From Lujinxingia litoralis (GTDB lineage Bacteria; Myxococcota_A; Bradymonadia; Bradymonadales; Bradymonadaceae): a stretch of DNA of 64,000 nucleotides. Of the stretch, positions 16,094 to 25,508 are shown one piece after another; the first letter of the stretch is position 1; every line of letters begins with the position of its first letter. The DNA is taken from assembly GCF_003260125.1 (NCBI RefSeq), contig NZ_QHKO01000004.1, forward strand, positions 412,780-476,779, read 5' to 3'. The notes beneath the pieces were generated by a model that did not search any database, was not told where the DNA came from, and saw nothing but the letters and a program-made list of their open reading frames with translations. The position numbers and the translations under genes were made by a program.

Positions 16094-17374
16094 TCACACG
16101 CTCAACAGCGTAATCTCCACCCGCGTCCCCAGCCCCGCCTCACTGCTCAACGTGAGCGTCCCGCCAAAGCTCTGCACCAGGCGCAATGAAATCGGGAGCC
16201 CCAGCCCCGTCCCCTTCTCCGGCCCCTTGGTCGTAAAAAAGAGCTCAAACACACGCGACAGCGCCTCCGGCCCCATCCCCACACCGGTGTCTTCCACCTC
16301 CAGGGCCACCCGTCCCTCATCGGCCTCGCCACGCACCTGCACACGACGGGGCCCCGACTCCCGGGCCATCACCGCGTGGATCGCGTTAAGCAGCAAATTT
16401 AGGAGCACCTGGGTCAGTCCCGACCGGGTCGCGCGCACACGAATTCCCTTCGCCACGCGAACCTCTAGCTCGACGCAGCCCTCCGCATACATACGCGCCA
16501 TGCGAAGCGCCAGCTCCAGACTCTCATCGAGCCACACCACGTCCAGCGCCTCCTTCTGCCCCTCCCCCCGCGAAAGCGCACCCAGATCCCGCACGATATC
16601 CCGCATACGTAACGCGCCCTCGCTGGCATCTTCCAGCGCTCCCCTCACTTCACGCAGCTCCTCCTGCCACTCGATCGGCGCGCGCGTTTCGTCCTGAACC
16701 GAACGCTCTAAGAGCCCCTGCGCGAACGCCATGCTCGCCAGCACATACGCCAGCGAGTTGTTGATCTCATGCCCCACCCCGGCAGCCATCGCCCCCATCG
16801 CCGCCAGACGCCCCAGGCGCTCCATCTCCTGCGAAGTCTCATGACGCGCGCGCTCGCGACCCGGCCTCTCCCTCCGCATCCGCCGCAACTCCAGCGCATC
16901 GACCACCGCACAGGCCAGCTCCCCCAGCAGATGCTCTTCTTCTTCGCCAAGCCCCGCCCGAGGACGCACATCCAGCACACAGATTGTCCCCAGCCGATGC
17001 CCGCCCTCACTGATCAGCGGAGCCCCGGCGTAAAAACGCAGCTTCGGAGTTCCGACCACGCTTGCATACCCGCAAAAGCGCTCGTCACAGCTGGCGTCCG
17101 GCACCACCATCACCCGGCGCTCCAGAATGGCAAACTTACAAAAAGACGCATCCAGCCCGGTCTCCTCCACCTCCAGGCCCACACGCGCCTTGAACCACTG
17201 ACGGTCCCGATCCACCAGCGAGATCAACGCCATCGGCGCACGCATGAGATGCGCCGCCAACCTCACCAGGCGGTCAAACTCCGCCTCCTCCTCACTCCCC
17301 AAAATCTCGTAGCGATGCAGCGCCTTGAGTCGCTCACCGCTCCTTGCGTACTGGTCTGCCTCTCTATGTCCCAC
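16094..17374 (-). CDS. GAF-domain sensor histidine kinase
   Basis: 426 residues, no membrane segment, so a cytoplasmic sensor. A GAF domain (about 20-165) carries the W-F-K-A-R-V-G-L and F-C-x-x-A...Y-A-G-A-P-L pattern common in bacterial two-component GAFs. The HisKA-like helix has the phospho-accepting His202 in AAGVGHEINNSL (NtrB-type H-E-I-N-N). The ATPase shows N-box LLNLLLNAIHAV, G1 VEDTGVGMG, F-box FELFFTTK and G2 GTGLGLPI. No partner response regulator is adjacent. The ligand of the GAF domain is unknown. Confidence 0.92.
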   Translation of the reverse strand: MGHREADQYARSGERLKALHRYEILGSEEEAEFDRLVRLAAHLMRAPMALISLVDRDRQWFKARVGLEVEETGLDASFCKFAILERRVMVVPDASCDERFCGYASVVGTPKLRFYAGAPLISEGGHRLGTICVLDVRPRAGLGEEEEHLLGELACAVVDALELRRMRRERPGRERARHETSQEMERLGRLAAMGAMAAGVGHEINNSLAYVLASMAFAQGLLERSVQDETRAPIEWQEELREVRGALEDASEGALRMRDIVRDLGALSRGEGQKEALDVVWLDESLELALRMARMYAEGCVELEVRVAKGIRVRATRSGLTQVLLNLLLNAIHAVMARESGPRRVQVRGEADEGRVALEVEDTGVGMGPEALSRVFELFFTTKGPEKGTGLGLPISLRLVQSFGGTLTLSSEAGLGTRVEITLLSV

Positions 17375-17567
17375 ATCGTCCTCAGTGACCGCAGCGATAC
17401 ATCCCCCTCAACTTAAAGCTTAAGGCAGCGCGCCCTGTCAACCACGCCCTCCCACGCAAGAATTGCAGGACTGCCGGCCGGCGGTGCCTAGTTTCGGCCC
17501 CGCAAACCTGCACCGATTCCCCTGCGTCGGATGCCCTACTTTCGCCCCCTCTCTCGCCGGAGCGTTC

Positions 17568-18044
17568 ATGTTGTCCTTCGACCGCACCATCGACACCCGA
17601 CTTGACCCCGAGCTTCTCTGGGAGCTTGTGGTCGAAGCCTTTGAAGATCCGGCCAACAGCCGCATCTGGCCCATCGAACTCGATGAGGTCTCCCCCATCA
17701 CGCTGCGCCCGGGCGCCACCCTCTCGGCCACCTACAGGTTCGGCCCCCTGCACACCCACCAAAACTACATGATCACCGAAGTCGTCGACGGGCAGAGCCT
17801 CTCCTACTGCTCCCAGGCCTCCCACCCGCTCAAAGGGGGCGCCACCCTCAGCGTGCTCGAGAGCCTCAAGGGCAGCCAGCTGCGCTGGGTGGGCTCTTAC
17901 CGTCCCCGACTGCACCCACTGGCCCCGGGCGCCCTCCTCTTTGTGCGGCTCTACTTTCTCAACGCCTTCTTCGCTCGCCTGGAACACCGCCTCCGACTCC
18001 AGGAGGAGCTCCTCGATCATCAACCCCAGGCCACACGCGTCTAA
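17568..18044 (+). CDS. SRPBCC-superfamily protein
   Basis: 158 residues from ATG 17568 (GGAG five bases upstream). The N-terminus FDRTIDTRLDPELLWELVVEAFEDPANSRIWP, with its pattern of strand, loop and two short helices, then strands and a long C-terminal helix, fits the helix-grip SRPBCC fold. Phe/Tyr/Leu-rich segments near 120-135 could line a hydrophobic cavity. The ligand is unknown. It lies between a divergent kinase gene and mutH, with no clear operon. Confidence 0.55.
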   Translation: MLSFDRTIDTRLDPELLWELVVEAFEDPANSRIWPIELDEVSPITLRPGATLSATYRFGPLHTHQNYMITEVVDGQSLSYCSQASHPLKGGATLSVLESLKGSQLRWVGSYRPRLHPLAPGALLFVRLYFLNAFFARLEHRLRLQEELLDHQPQATRV

Positions 18045-18107
18045 ACCGCACGCCCGGCTATCAATCCCTCTTGCCCGCACGTTGCGCTCCTCGCTAGTCT
18101 GCCCGAT

Positions 18108-18791
18108 GTGAATACCTCCACCCCACAGACCTTAAGCGACCTGCTTAAACGCGCCCGCGCCATCGCCGGACTCACCCTTGGAGAACTCGCCAGCGGCCTC
18201 GGCGAACAACCACCGGCGACGCTGCGCCGAGATAAGGGATGGGTGGGACGCATGCTGGAGCAGGCGCTGGGCGCCGACGCCTCCACCGCCCAGGCACCCG
18301 ACTTCGCCGCCCTGGGCATCGAACTCAAAACCCTCCCGCTCACCCCGGAGGGGCGCCCCCTGGAAAGCACCTTTGTCACCTGTGTCGAGCTCGCCGACCC
18401 CGACGCCATCAGCTGGGAAACCAGCCACGCTCGCCAGAAACTCGCCAGGGTGCTCTTTATCCCCATCCTCACCCATCGCCGCACGCCTCCCGGCGAGCGC
18501 CTCATCGGCCAACCCCTGCTCTGGACCCCTTCCCCCGACGAAGAGGCCCGGCTGCGCAACGACTGGGAGAGGCACATGCGCACCATCCGCCAGGGCTACG
18601 CACACGCCATCACCGCCGAAGACGGCGACGTCTTGCAAATCCGCCCCAAAGGCGCCCGGGCATCCAGCCGCGTCTGGGGACAGGGCCCCAGCGGAGAGCT
18701 TGAGCTCATCCAACCCCGGGCCTACTACCTTCGCCCCTCATTCACCGCCGAGATCATCGCGCGCAGCTTTGCCTTAAGCACCGCCAGCTGA
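18108..18791 (+). CDS. mutH: MutH-type DNA mismatch repair endonuclease
   Basis: 227 residues, close to the E. coli length (229). The full family pattern is present: LLKRARAIAGLTLGELA, RRDKGWVGRMLEQALGA, PDFAALGIELKTLPL (Asp65, Glu72 and Lys74 match the catalytic D-E-K triad), LESTFVTCVEL, RVLFIPI and LQIRPKGA. In gammaproteobacteria MutH nicks the unmethylated strand at hemimethylated GATC sites during mismatch repair; it is related to Sau3AI. The start is a GTG without a clear ribosome-binding site. It is convergent with the hybrid kinase gene, overlapping it by 18 bp. MutH is unusual outside gammaproteobacteria, so transfer or a different role is possible. Confidence 0.92.
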   Translation: MNTSTPQTLSDLLKRARAIAGLTLGELASGLGEQPPATLRRDKGWVGRMLEQALGADASTAQAPDFAALGIELKTLPLTPEGRPLESTFVTCVELADPDAISWETSHARQKLARVLFIPILTHRRTPPGERLIGQPLLWTPSPDEEARLRNDWERHMRTIRQGYAHAITAEDGDVLQIRPKGARASSRVWGQGPSGELELIQPRAYYLRPSFTAEIIARSFALSTAS

Positions 18792-21161
18792 CCCCCTCCG
18801 CGTCCCTCCCATCTCGCTGCCCCCCTCCCCCTGACGCGCCACCCCTTCGACCAACGCCCGCAACTGCCGCGCGTCAAAAGGCTTGATCAGCAGACGCTCG
18901 GGGCGCTCCTCCACAAAGCCCTGCGCCTCCTCGGTATAGAGCCCCCCGCTGATAAAGCCCATCCGCAACGCCTGCTCCGGATAACGCTCCTGCATCACCT
19001 CCAGAAGCGCCATCCCGCTCATCTGCGGCATCATCAAATCGCTGATGATCGCGTCAAATCGCTCTCCTTCGTCCAGACGCTCCAGGGCCTCCTGCGCGCT
19101 CGTCGCCAAAAAGACGTCAAACTCCTGTTTGAGCAACCGCGCGATCACCTCCACAATCGCCAGCTCATCATCAATCACCAGCACCGACCGACGACGCTCC
19201 GGCGACACCGCCTCTCCCCCCTCTTCCTGCCGCCCCTCCGCCGGAAGCACGATGCGCACTGTAGTACCAACCCCCTCCTGACTTAACAGCGTGAGCTCGC
19301 CCCCCAGCGCTTCCGCAATAGCGTGGCTTGAATAGAGCCCCAGACCGCTCCCCTCCCCGACTTCACGCGTGGTGAAAAAGGGCTCGCGTGCCCGCTTTCG
19401 CACCCCCTCCCCCATCCCGGTTCCCCGGTCGCGCACCGTCACCACCGCACGCCCACCTGCCTCCTCGGCCAACACGATCTCCACCACCTGACGCTCTTCA
19501 CTGAGCCCCTCCACCGCCTCGGCGCTGTTGGTCAATACGTTCACCAGAGCCTGCACCAGACTTCCCGCAGCGCCATCCACCCACAACCGCGCCCCCGCCG
19601 CGACCCGAACATCCGCCTTGAACGAACGCTCCTGACGCACCAAGCGCACCGCCGTGTCCACGATCGCCCGAAGATCATTCGCCGGGGCCTCGCTCCCTCC
19701 CGACCAGTTCACCCCACGCAGGCGATCCACCACCGCCCCAATCCGCGTCGCGCCCTCCCGAGCCGACGCAAGCATCTCCTTCTGCAACTCCGGACTGACC
19801 TCCTGACCCGCTCCACGCAACAAAACGTCCAGGTTGCTCGTCACCACCGTCAGCGGATTATTGATCTCGTGGGCCAGACCACTGGAGAGCGTCCCCAGCG
19901 ACGCCAGACGATCGGCCATCGCCAGCCGCTCCTCCATCAGCTCCCGCTCCGTGATATCGCTGAGCACCCCGTACCAGCGCAGCCCCTCAGGCCCCTGCTT
20001 CGCGCTGGCATGCCCCGACATCCACCGCACGCATCCCTCGTCATCGATCATCCGGAACTTCCCTCGCCACAGATCCCCCGGGCGGTCGTTATCCTCCGCC
20101 TCCAACCTGGCCAGGTCTTCGGACACCACCCGCAACAGGGCCCGCTCCGGTGTCTCACTGAGCTCGCGCAGCTTCTCAAACCCCGGCAACTGCCCCACCC
20201 TTAGATAGGGCACTTCAAACGAGCGATCCGCCCGGCGCTCCAGCTGAAACACGATCGCTGGCATATGCTCGTTGATCTGGGCCAGCACCTGATCGCGCTC
20301 ATGGATCTGCTCGGCCAGCGTGCGCACCCGGGTGATGTCACTGGCCAGCCCCACCACATAAAGGCGCCCATCGCTCCCTTCGATGCGCACCCGGGTCACC
20401 TGAAACCAGCGCGATTCCCCGTCCGCTCGGATCCACTCTTCCTCCCGGGCCAGGGGCACGCCACTTTGCAGCACCGCCAGAAACCCCTGCTCCTGGTGAC
20501 GAAAGTCCTCCGGCCCGATCACCACCTCGCTCACGCCCGTCCCCAATAACTCCTGCTCACTCAGGCCCACAAAGGTGCTGACAAAATCATTGCAGAACAC
20601 CATCCGTCCACTGGCATCCCGAATAAACACCGCATGCGGCAACACGTCGATCGTCTTACGAACCAGCTCCATGGCGTGATCCACATCCGACCGCCGATCC
20701 AACCGACGGGCCAGCGCGTGCAGGCGCAACTTCAGCCGCTCACTCGCCAGCTCCGGACGCCACGAGAACACATCATCGGCTCCGGCCTCATACACCGGTC
20801 GCCAGAACGCCTCCTCCAGCACCTGCTCTCGGGCACCGTACACCCAGATCCGGGTAGGCTGCCCCTTCAGCGCCGCACGCAACGCCCGCACCGCTTCGGT
20901 GGCCAGCTCCGGATCATCGGCGCGCACCAAAACCACATCCGGCGCCCCACCCCCCACGATCACCGCCAGCAGCTCCTCCAGCGCCTCGAAGACCCGATGA
21001 CGTAACCAATGCTCCTCCCCGTCGCCCACCTCGGAACGCCGCACCCGAAATTGCAACAGCAACTCGGCGACGTTCAGAAAAAAGCTCGGCTGCGTCATCA
21101 GGGCAAACCCCCGCGAACTCAGGGGCCGACGCTGCCAGTATCGCTCAGGCCTTGGACTCAT
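18774..21161 (-). CDS. Hybrid sensor histidine kinase (PAS-PAS-HK-REC)
   Basis: 795 residues, soluble. The N-terminal region (about 60-155) resembles a degenerate receiver (VVLVRADDPELATEAV...VYEAGADDVF) without a clear phospho-acceptor. A PAS domain (about 165-280) and a second PAS-like domain (about 290-405, ending in YGVLSDITER) follow. His431 in SSGLAHEINNPL is the phospho-acceptor; the N, G1 (DRGTGMG) and G2 (GSGLGL) boxes of the ATPase are intact. The C-terminal receiver has Asp708 in DAIISDLMMP and Lys in LIKPF. It ends inside the convergent mutH. It is likely a phosphorelay component; the signal is unknown. Confidence 0.92.
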   Translation of the reverse strand: MSPRPERYWQRRPLSSRGFALMTQPSFFLNVAELLLQFRVRRSEVGDGEEHWLRHRVFEALEELLAVIVGGGAPDVVLVRADDPELATEAVRALRAALKGQPTRIWVYGAREQVLEEAFWRPVYEAGADDVFSWRPELASERLKLRLHALARRLDRRSDVDHAMELVRKTIDVLPHAVFIRDASGRMVFCNDFVSTFVGLSEQELLGTGVSEVVIGPEDFRHQEQGFLAVLQSGVPLAREEEWIRADGESRWFQVTRVRIEGSDGRLYVVGLASDITRVRTLAEQIHERDQVLAQINEHMPAIVFQLERRADRSFEVPYLRVGQLPGFEKLRELSETPERALLRVVSEDLARLEAEDNDRPGDLWRGKFRMIDDEGCVRWMSGHASAKQGPEGLRWYGVLSDITERELMEERLAMADRLASLGTLSSGLAHEINNPLTVVTSNLDVLLRGAGQEVSPELQKEMLASAREGATRIGAVVDRLRGVNWSGGSEAPANDLRAIVDTAVRLVRQERSFKADVRVAAGARLWVDGAAGSLVQALVNVLTNSAEAVEGLSEERQVVEIVLAEEAGGRAVVTVRDRGTGMGEGVRKRAREPFFTTREVGEGSGLGLYSSHAIAEALGGELTLLSQEGVGTTVRIVLPAEGRQEEGGEAVSPERRRSVLVIDDELAIVEVIARLLKQEFDVFLATSAQEALERLDEGERFDAIISDLMMPQMSGMALLEVMQERYPEQALRMGFISGGLYTEEAQGFVEERPERLLIKPFDARQLRALVEGVARQGEGGSEMGGTRRGSAGGA

Positions 21162-21344
21162 CAGATCCGCTCATCACCGGAAGTCACGCTCTCATCAACG
21201 CGTACGCACACCACGCGCCACAACACTGCCCGCATGGGTTTGCCTCTCTCTGCCAGGGTACCACTTACATCAGCGCCTTCGCAGCCCATGCCTCCCGGGC
21301 CGCCTTCGAACTCTCCTCCCCCAAGAGCATCTCACCACACGCGC

Positions 21345-22178
21345 TCAGCCAACCGGCCCGCCGCGCTCCACCTGAAAAAGGTGCCCGTCGTCCAGGCGCA
21401 CCGCGCTCAGCGCACGACCCCACACACACCCGGTGTCCAGCGCCAGCACGCGCGGCGTCTTCATATACCCCAGCGCCGACCAGTGGCCGCAGATCACCCG
21501 CACGCCACCGGGCTCCGGCCCATCGATCGCCCACCGCGCCGGCTCCACATCAAACCAGGCGTGCTGCCCCTCACCGATCGCCTCATAAGTCGACTTATAG
21601 TCGAACTCCAGGCGCCCATCGGCCTCCAGAACCCGCATCCGCGTCATGATGTTGATCGCCACTCGCAGCCGCTCCCACCCTTCAAGCTCATCGCGCCATC
21701 GCCGCGGCTCATTGCCATACATCGCCTCAAAGAGCTCCCGGTAATCCGGCCCCCGCAACGCCAGCTCCACCTCCCGGGCCACCCCCTCGGCCTGCGCTGC
21801 GCTCCACCCCGGCCATAACCCGGCATGCACCACCAGATTCGTGCCCTCTCGCACCACCAGCGGTCGCTGCCGCATCCACGCCATCAACTCCCCCACATCC
21901 TCCGCTTCCAGCACATCCCCAAACGTATCTTTGCCTCGCCGCTCCCGCCCCGCGTAGTACACCGCCAGCATATGCAGGTCGTGGTTCCCCAGCACCACCT
22001 CGGCCGACTCCCCCAGCCCCTTCACAAATCGAATCACCCCCAGAGAATCCGGCCCCCCGTTTACCAGATCGCCCACAAACACCACACGATCTCGCCACCG
22101 ACAAAAATCCGCGCGCTGCAGCACCGCCTCCAACTCTTCCAGGCAGCCATGCACGTCTCCCACCACAATCGTCGACAT
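21345..22178 (-). CDS. apaH: ApaH-type diadenosine tetraphosphatase
   Basis: 277 residues from ATG 22178 (GGAG seven bases upstream). Metallophosphoesterase blocks are in order: GDVHGC (7-12), VVFVGDLVNGGPDS, VLGNHD, and later LVVHAGL and CGHWSALGY. The length and the C-terminal LDTGCVWGRALSAVRL match ApaH, which hydrolyses Ap4A symmetrically to two ADP and controls stress alarmone levels and Np4-capped RNA. A longer in-frame start at 22217 lacks support. The gene stands alone, divergent from cystathionine beta-synthase. Confidence 0.93.
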   Translation of the reverse strand: MSTIVVGDVHGCLEELEAVLQRADFCRWRDRVVFVGDLVNGGPDSLGVIRFVKGLGESAEVVLGNHDLHMLAVYYAGRERRGKDTFGDVLEAEDVGELMAWMRQRPLVVREGTNLVVHAGLWPGWSAAQAEGVAREVELALRGPDYRELFEAMYGNEPRRWRDELEGWERLRVAINIMTRMRVLEADGRLEFDYKSTYEAIGEGQHAWFDVEPARWAIDGPEPGGVRVICGHWSALGYMKTPRVLALDTGCVWGRALSAVRLDDGHLFQVERGGPVG

Positions 22179-22372
22179 CTCTTCGCTCCGCGCTTCGTCG
22201 GGAGAATCGCTCACCATCGCCGCCCTTCCGGGCCCACACCTCGCGGCGCTTTCACCGCCTCGATCCCGACCGCCTCACCCAACTTCCCTTGTCCGCCCCG
22301 CCGCGGTGGTGCTACCACTTGATGCGTCTTTCACGCACAATTTTTGCACCGCCACCTCGACGGGAGAACGCT

Positions 22373-23737
22373 ATGAAAGCCGCAAACCACATCCTGGAAG
22401 TCATCGGTAACACGCCGCTGGTCAAGAGCCACACCATCGCCAGACATGTCAAGCCAGACATCTTCCTGAAGCTGGAGTACCTCAACCCGGGCTCCAGCGT
22501 GAAGGATCGTCCCGCCCTTCAAATCATCGAAGATGCCGAAGCCGCCGGTGAACTCCGCCCCGGTGGCACCATCGTCGAGGCCACCAGCGGAAACACCGGC
22601 ATGGGCCTGGCCATGGCCGCCGCCATCAAGGGCTACAAATGCATCTTCGTCATGCCCGACAAGATGAGCGAAGAAAAAATCAAAACCCTGCGTGCCTTCG
22701 GCGCCCGCGTCGTCGTCTGCCCCACCGCCGTCGAGCCCGACGACCCCCGCTCCTACTACTCCGTCGCCATCCGGCTGGCACAGGAGACCCCCGGCGCCTT
22801 CCACGCCAACCAGTACCACAACCCCTCCAACCCCAGAGCCCATTACCTCAAAACCGGACCCGAAATCTGGGAGCAAACCGAAGGTAACATCGACGTCTTC
22901 GTCGCCACCATGGGCACCGGCGGCACCATCAGCGGCACCGCCAAATACCTCAAAGAACAAAACCCCGACATCAAAGTCGTCGGCGTCGACCCCATCGGCT
23001 CCATCTACTACGACTACTTCAAAACCGGCAAAATGACCGAGGCCCACTCCTACCTCGTCGAGGGCTTTGGCGAAGATATCATCCCCTCCACCATGGACTT
23101 CGACTGGCTCGACGACGTCGTCCGCGTCACCGACAAAGAATGCTTCATCACCACCCGACGACTCGTCCGCGAAGAAGGCGTCTTCGCCGGCGGCTCCTCC
23201 GGAGGCTGCCTGGCCGGCGCCGTTAAATACGCCGAGCGCATGGATCGCCACGCCAACATCGTCACCATCATGTGCGACACCGCCGGGCGCTACCTCACCA
23301 AAATCTTTGACGATGAGTGGATGCGCGAAAACGGCTTCCTCGACGATGACACCGGCGTGGGCACCGTCGCCGACATGCTCGGCGGCTCCGAGCAAACCGT
23401 CTACACCACCGAAAAAGGCGCGTCGGTGGCCGAAGTCGTCGGCCTGATGAAAACCCACGGCATCAGCCAGCTCCCCGTCGTCGACGGCGAGCGCATCGCC
23501 GGCATCGTCAGTGAATCCGACGTCCTTAATCACCTCTTGAGCGACGGCGGAAAGGGCGATGACCCCATCGACGCCCTGGTCAAAACCGACTTCGCCGTCG
23601 TCGAACCCACCAACCGTGTCAGCCTTATCGGGCAGTTTTTCCGCCAGAATAAGGTTGTCTTGGTCCTCGACGGCAAGAAGCTGGTCGGTATCATCACCAA
23701 AATTGATTTTATCGACTACGTTAGCCGTCAGATCTGA
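22373..23737 (+). CDS. cbs: Cystathionine beta-synthase with C-terminal CBS pair
   Basis: 454 residues from ATG 22373, preceded by GGGAG. The PLP fold-type II catalytic core (1-320) has Lys44 in NPGSSVKDRPA, the TSGNTG substrate loop and the GTGGTISG phosphate loop. Two CBS motifs (about 340-454) form the regulatory module. The N-terminal haem-binding segment of animal enzymes is absent. The reaction condenses serine (or O-acetylserine) with homocysteine or sulfide; which one cannot be fixed from sequence. The gene is followed after 35 bp by the SecD-like secreted protein. Confidence 0.92.
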   Translation: MKAANHILEVIGNTPLVKSHTIARHVKPDIFLKLEYLNPGSSVKDRPALQIIEDAEAAGELRPGGTIVEATSGNTGMGLAMAAAIKGYKCIFVMPDKMSEEKIKTLRAFGARVVVCPTAVEPDDPRSYYSVAIRLAQETPGAFHANQYHNPSNPRAHYLKTGPEIWEQTEGNIDVFVATMGTGGTISGTAKYLKEQNPDIKVVGVDPIGSIYYDYFKTGKMTEAHSYLVEGFGEDIIPSTMDFDWLDDVVRVTDKECFITTRRLVREEGVFAGGSSGGCLAGAVKYAERMDRHANIVTIMCDTAGRYLTKIFDDEWMRENGFLDDDTGVGTVADMLGGSEQTVYTTEKGASVAEVVGLMKTHGISQLPVVDGERIAGIVSESDVLNHLLSDGGKGDDPIDALVKTDFAVVEPTNRVSLIGQFFRQNKVVLVLDGKKLVGIITKIDFIDYVSRQI

Positions 23738-23772
23738 GACGACCGACGACTTTTCCTTCAGGGGACTCCACC

Positions 23773-24702
23773 ATGGCTGCTCGCACCTCGTTCTGGACCC
23801 GGCACACCTTCATCGCGCTGGCCGCCCTGCTCGCCACCTCGGCGCTAAGCAGCGCCGCGCTCCCATCGCCGGCCCAGGCCCAATCCCGGGAGCGACGCCC
23901 CCAGCGCCGCGTCCAGCTCACCCTGGTGGTGGAGTCCCCTCAAATCGAAGCCGAAACCGATCGCGACAAGCAACAACGCGCCCGGCGCCTCCTGGCCCAG
24001 GAGGCCGCCGAGCGCATCCTCACTCGCCTGCAGACCATCGGCGTCAAAGATCCCCGCGTGCACGTCACCAGCACCAACCACATCCAGGTCACCGCCCACG
24101 GCGTGAGCTCCCCGGATGTGGTCCGCGGCGCCCTCCTGGCACCCGGGCACATGGAACTGCGTCCGGTCCTCCCCGCCAGCCCCCACTGGAGCTCGCTCCC
24201 CATGGCCTTGCCCGACGGGATCGAACTTCGCCAGAACCCCGGCGCTCTCGGTCCCGATCAAGTCCACCTCTGGAGCGCTGATTTCGCCACCCTCCATCGC
24301 TTCACTCGCCGACTGGCCCTGGCCGACATCCTCGTCCAGGTCTTCCCCGATCGCCAGGGCTGGCGAACCTATGACCTGGGCGCTCCCCTCGCCACCGAAT
24401 CCTCCATCTCCTCGGTCGAGCTCCGCGCCAGCCCCTCCGGCATCCCCTTCGTCCAGGTCGAACTCCAGCCCGACGCCGCCAGCAAAGCCACCGCCGCTTC
24501 CAACGCCCCCGGCGCCACCCTGGCACTGGTCCTCGACGGCGAAATCGTCAGCCTGATTCACCGCGTCCCCTCTCAAGTCCTTGAGATCCCCTGCCCCGAC
24601 CACCTGCGCTCCCATCAATCCCGACAGGCCTGGGCCGCTCAGGTCGCCGGACGCCTGGCCACCCCCATCCCTGTGCGCATCGCTGAACTTACGGAGGAAT
24701 AA
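23773..24702 (+). CDS. Secreted protein resembling the SecD P1 head/base
   Basis: 309 residues. A signal peptide ends near PAQAQ. The segment AAERILTRLQTIGVKDPRVHV then IQVTAHGV...LLAPGHMELRPV follows the SecD pattern of the first periplasmic domain (E-x-I-x-x-R-x-x-x-x-G-V-x-E-P, V-Q-L-P-G, L-E-F-R-x-V), and GATLALVLDGEIVSLIHRV matches the later SecD stretch A-I-V-L-D-x-x-V. The six-helix membrane part of SecD is absent. It may therefore be a soluble periplasmic relative rather than a translocase subunit. The next gene overlaps its stop codon by one base, so the two are coupled. Confidence 0.65.
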   Translation: MAARTSFWTRHTFIALAALLATSALSSAALPSPAQAQSRERRPQRRVQLTLVVESPQIEAETDRDKQQRARRLLAQEAAERILTRLQTIGVKDPRVHVTSTNHIQVTAHGVSSPDVVRGALLAPGHMELRPVLPASPHWSSLPMALPDGIELRQNPGALGPDQVHLWSADFATLHRFTRRLALADILVQVFPDRQGWRTYDLGAPLATESSISSVELRASPSGIPFVQVELQPDAASKATAASNAPGATLALVLDGEIVSLIHRVPSQVLEIPCPDHLRSHQSRQAWAAQVAGRLATPIPVRIAELTEE

Positions 24703-25370
24703 TGTCGTCTCGATTCTTGCCCGAAGCCATCCGCGGCGCCTGGTTCTATGTCCCCGAAGACTATGACCTGACCCGCCCGCATGAGCGCACCCGCATGCAG
24801 CTGGTCTTTCGCATCGATGGCTCCTTCACACGCTACCAGATCAAAAACGACTCCCGTCGCCCCGTCGAAAACGGCGACTACACCTACGACGGCAACTTCC
24901 TGATCCTGCGCGGCCGCAACACTGACACCTTCCGCGTCAAACAACAGGGCTACTGGCGATGGGACCTCGAGGGTAAAAAGAAAGAGCAACGCCTTCTCCG
25001 GGCCCTGGTTGACCTTGACGCCCCCCTCCCTCTCAGCGACGCCGCCAGCCGAGACATCCGCATCCTCCCCCTCTGGGTCAAAATTCACCGCCGCTTCCAG
25101 GGCCCGGACACCATCTTCGAGGCTCACTACTCCCCCGACGACCAGGACCCGCAACTCGTCGCAACCTTCTTCATCGAAGAGCTCGACGAGAAGCGCTGGA
25201 TCGGGATCACTCCCCTGGTCACCGGAATCGAACCCCGCACCTGGGAACGCATCATCCAGGACTGCCTTCTCGACCTCTTCCTGGGCAAACCCTCCGACAT
25301 CGGCGTCGTCACCCTGCGTCTCCTCGACTCCGGAGAGGCCCGCGTCTTCAATTACAAGACATCATCTTAA
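24702..25370 (+). CDS. Conserved-looking protein of unknown function
   Basis: 222 residues, coupled to the SecD-like gene by TAATG with GGAGG upstream. No signal peptide or membrane segment. It opens with FLPEAIRGAWFYVPEDYDL, a strand-rich region with RIDGSFTRYQIK and YTYDGNFLILRG that resembles a small beta-barrel (lipocalin-like order), then a second alpha/beta part with WIGITPLVTGIEPRTWERIIQDCLLDLFLG. No family recognised. The pairing with a secreted SecD-like protein suggests a common process, possibly envelope-related, but it appears cytoplasmic. Confidence 0.6.
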   Translation: MSSRFLPEAIRGAWFYVPEDYDLTRPHERTRMQLVFRIDGSFTRYQIKNDSRRPVENGDYTYDGNFLILRGRNTDTFRVKQQGYWRWDLEGKKKEQRLLRALVDLDAPLPLSDAASRDIRILPLWVKIHRRFQGPDTIFEAHYSPDDQDPQLVATFFIEELDEKRWIGITPLVTGIEPRTWERIIQDCLLDLFLGKPSDIGVVTLRLLDSGEARVFNYKTSS

Positions 25371-25508
25371 CTTTCCCCCCCAGAGCTCTCTGGAAATACT
25401 CGCCCGAGCGGGGTATAAGCGTGGCTCCTAATCCTATCGAGCATACGCTTCTGACGCCTCCCCCTGACCCGGGGATTCGCGTACTTTCCCGACGCTTCGG
25501 GGGGAATG

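Noticed and set aside
22331..23533. 400-residue minus frame opposite cystathionine beta-synthase
   Set aside because: Gly/Asp/Val repetitive composition typical of an antisense shadow of a GC-rich gene.
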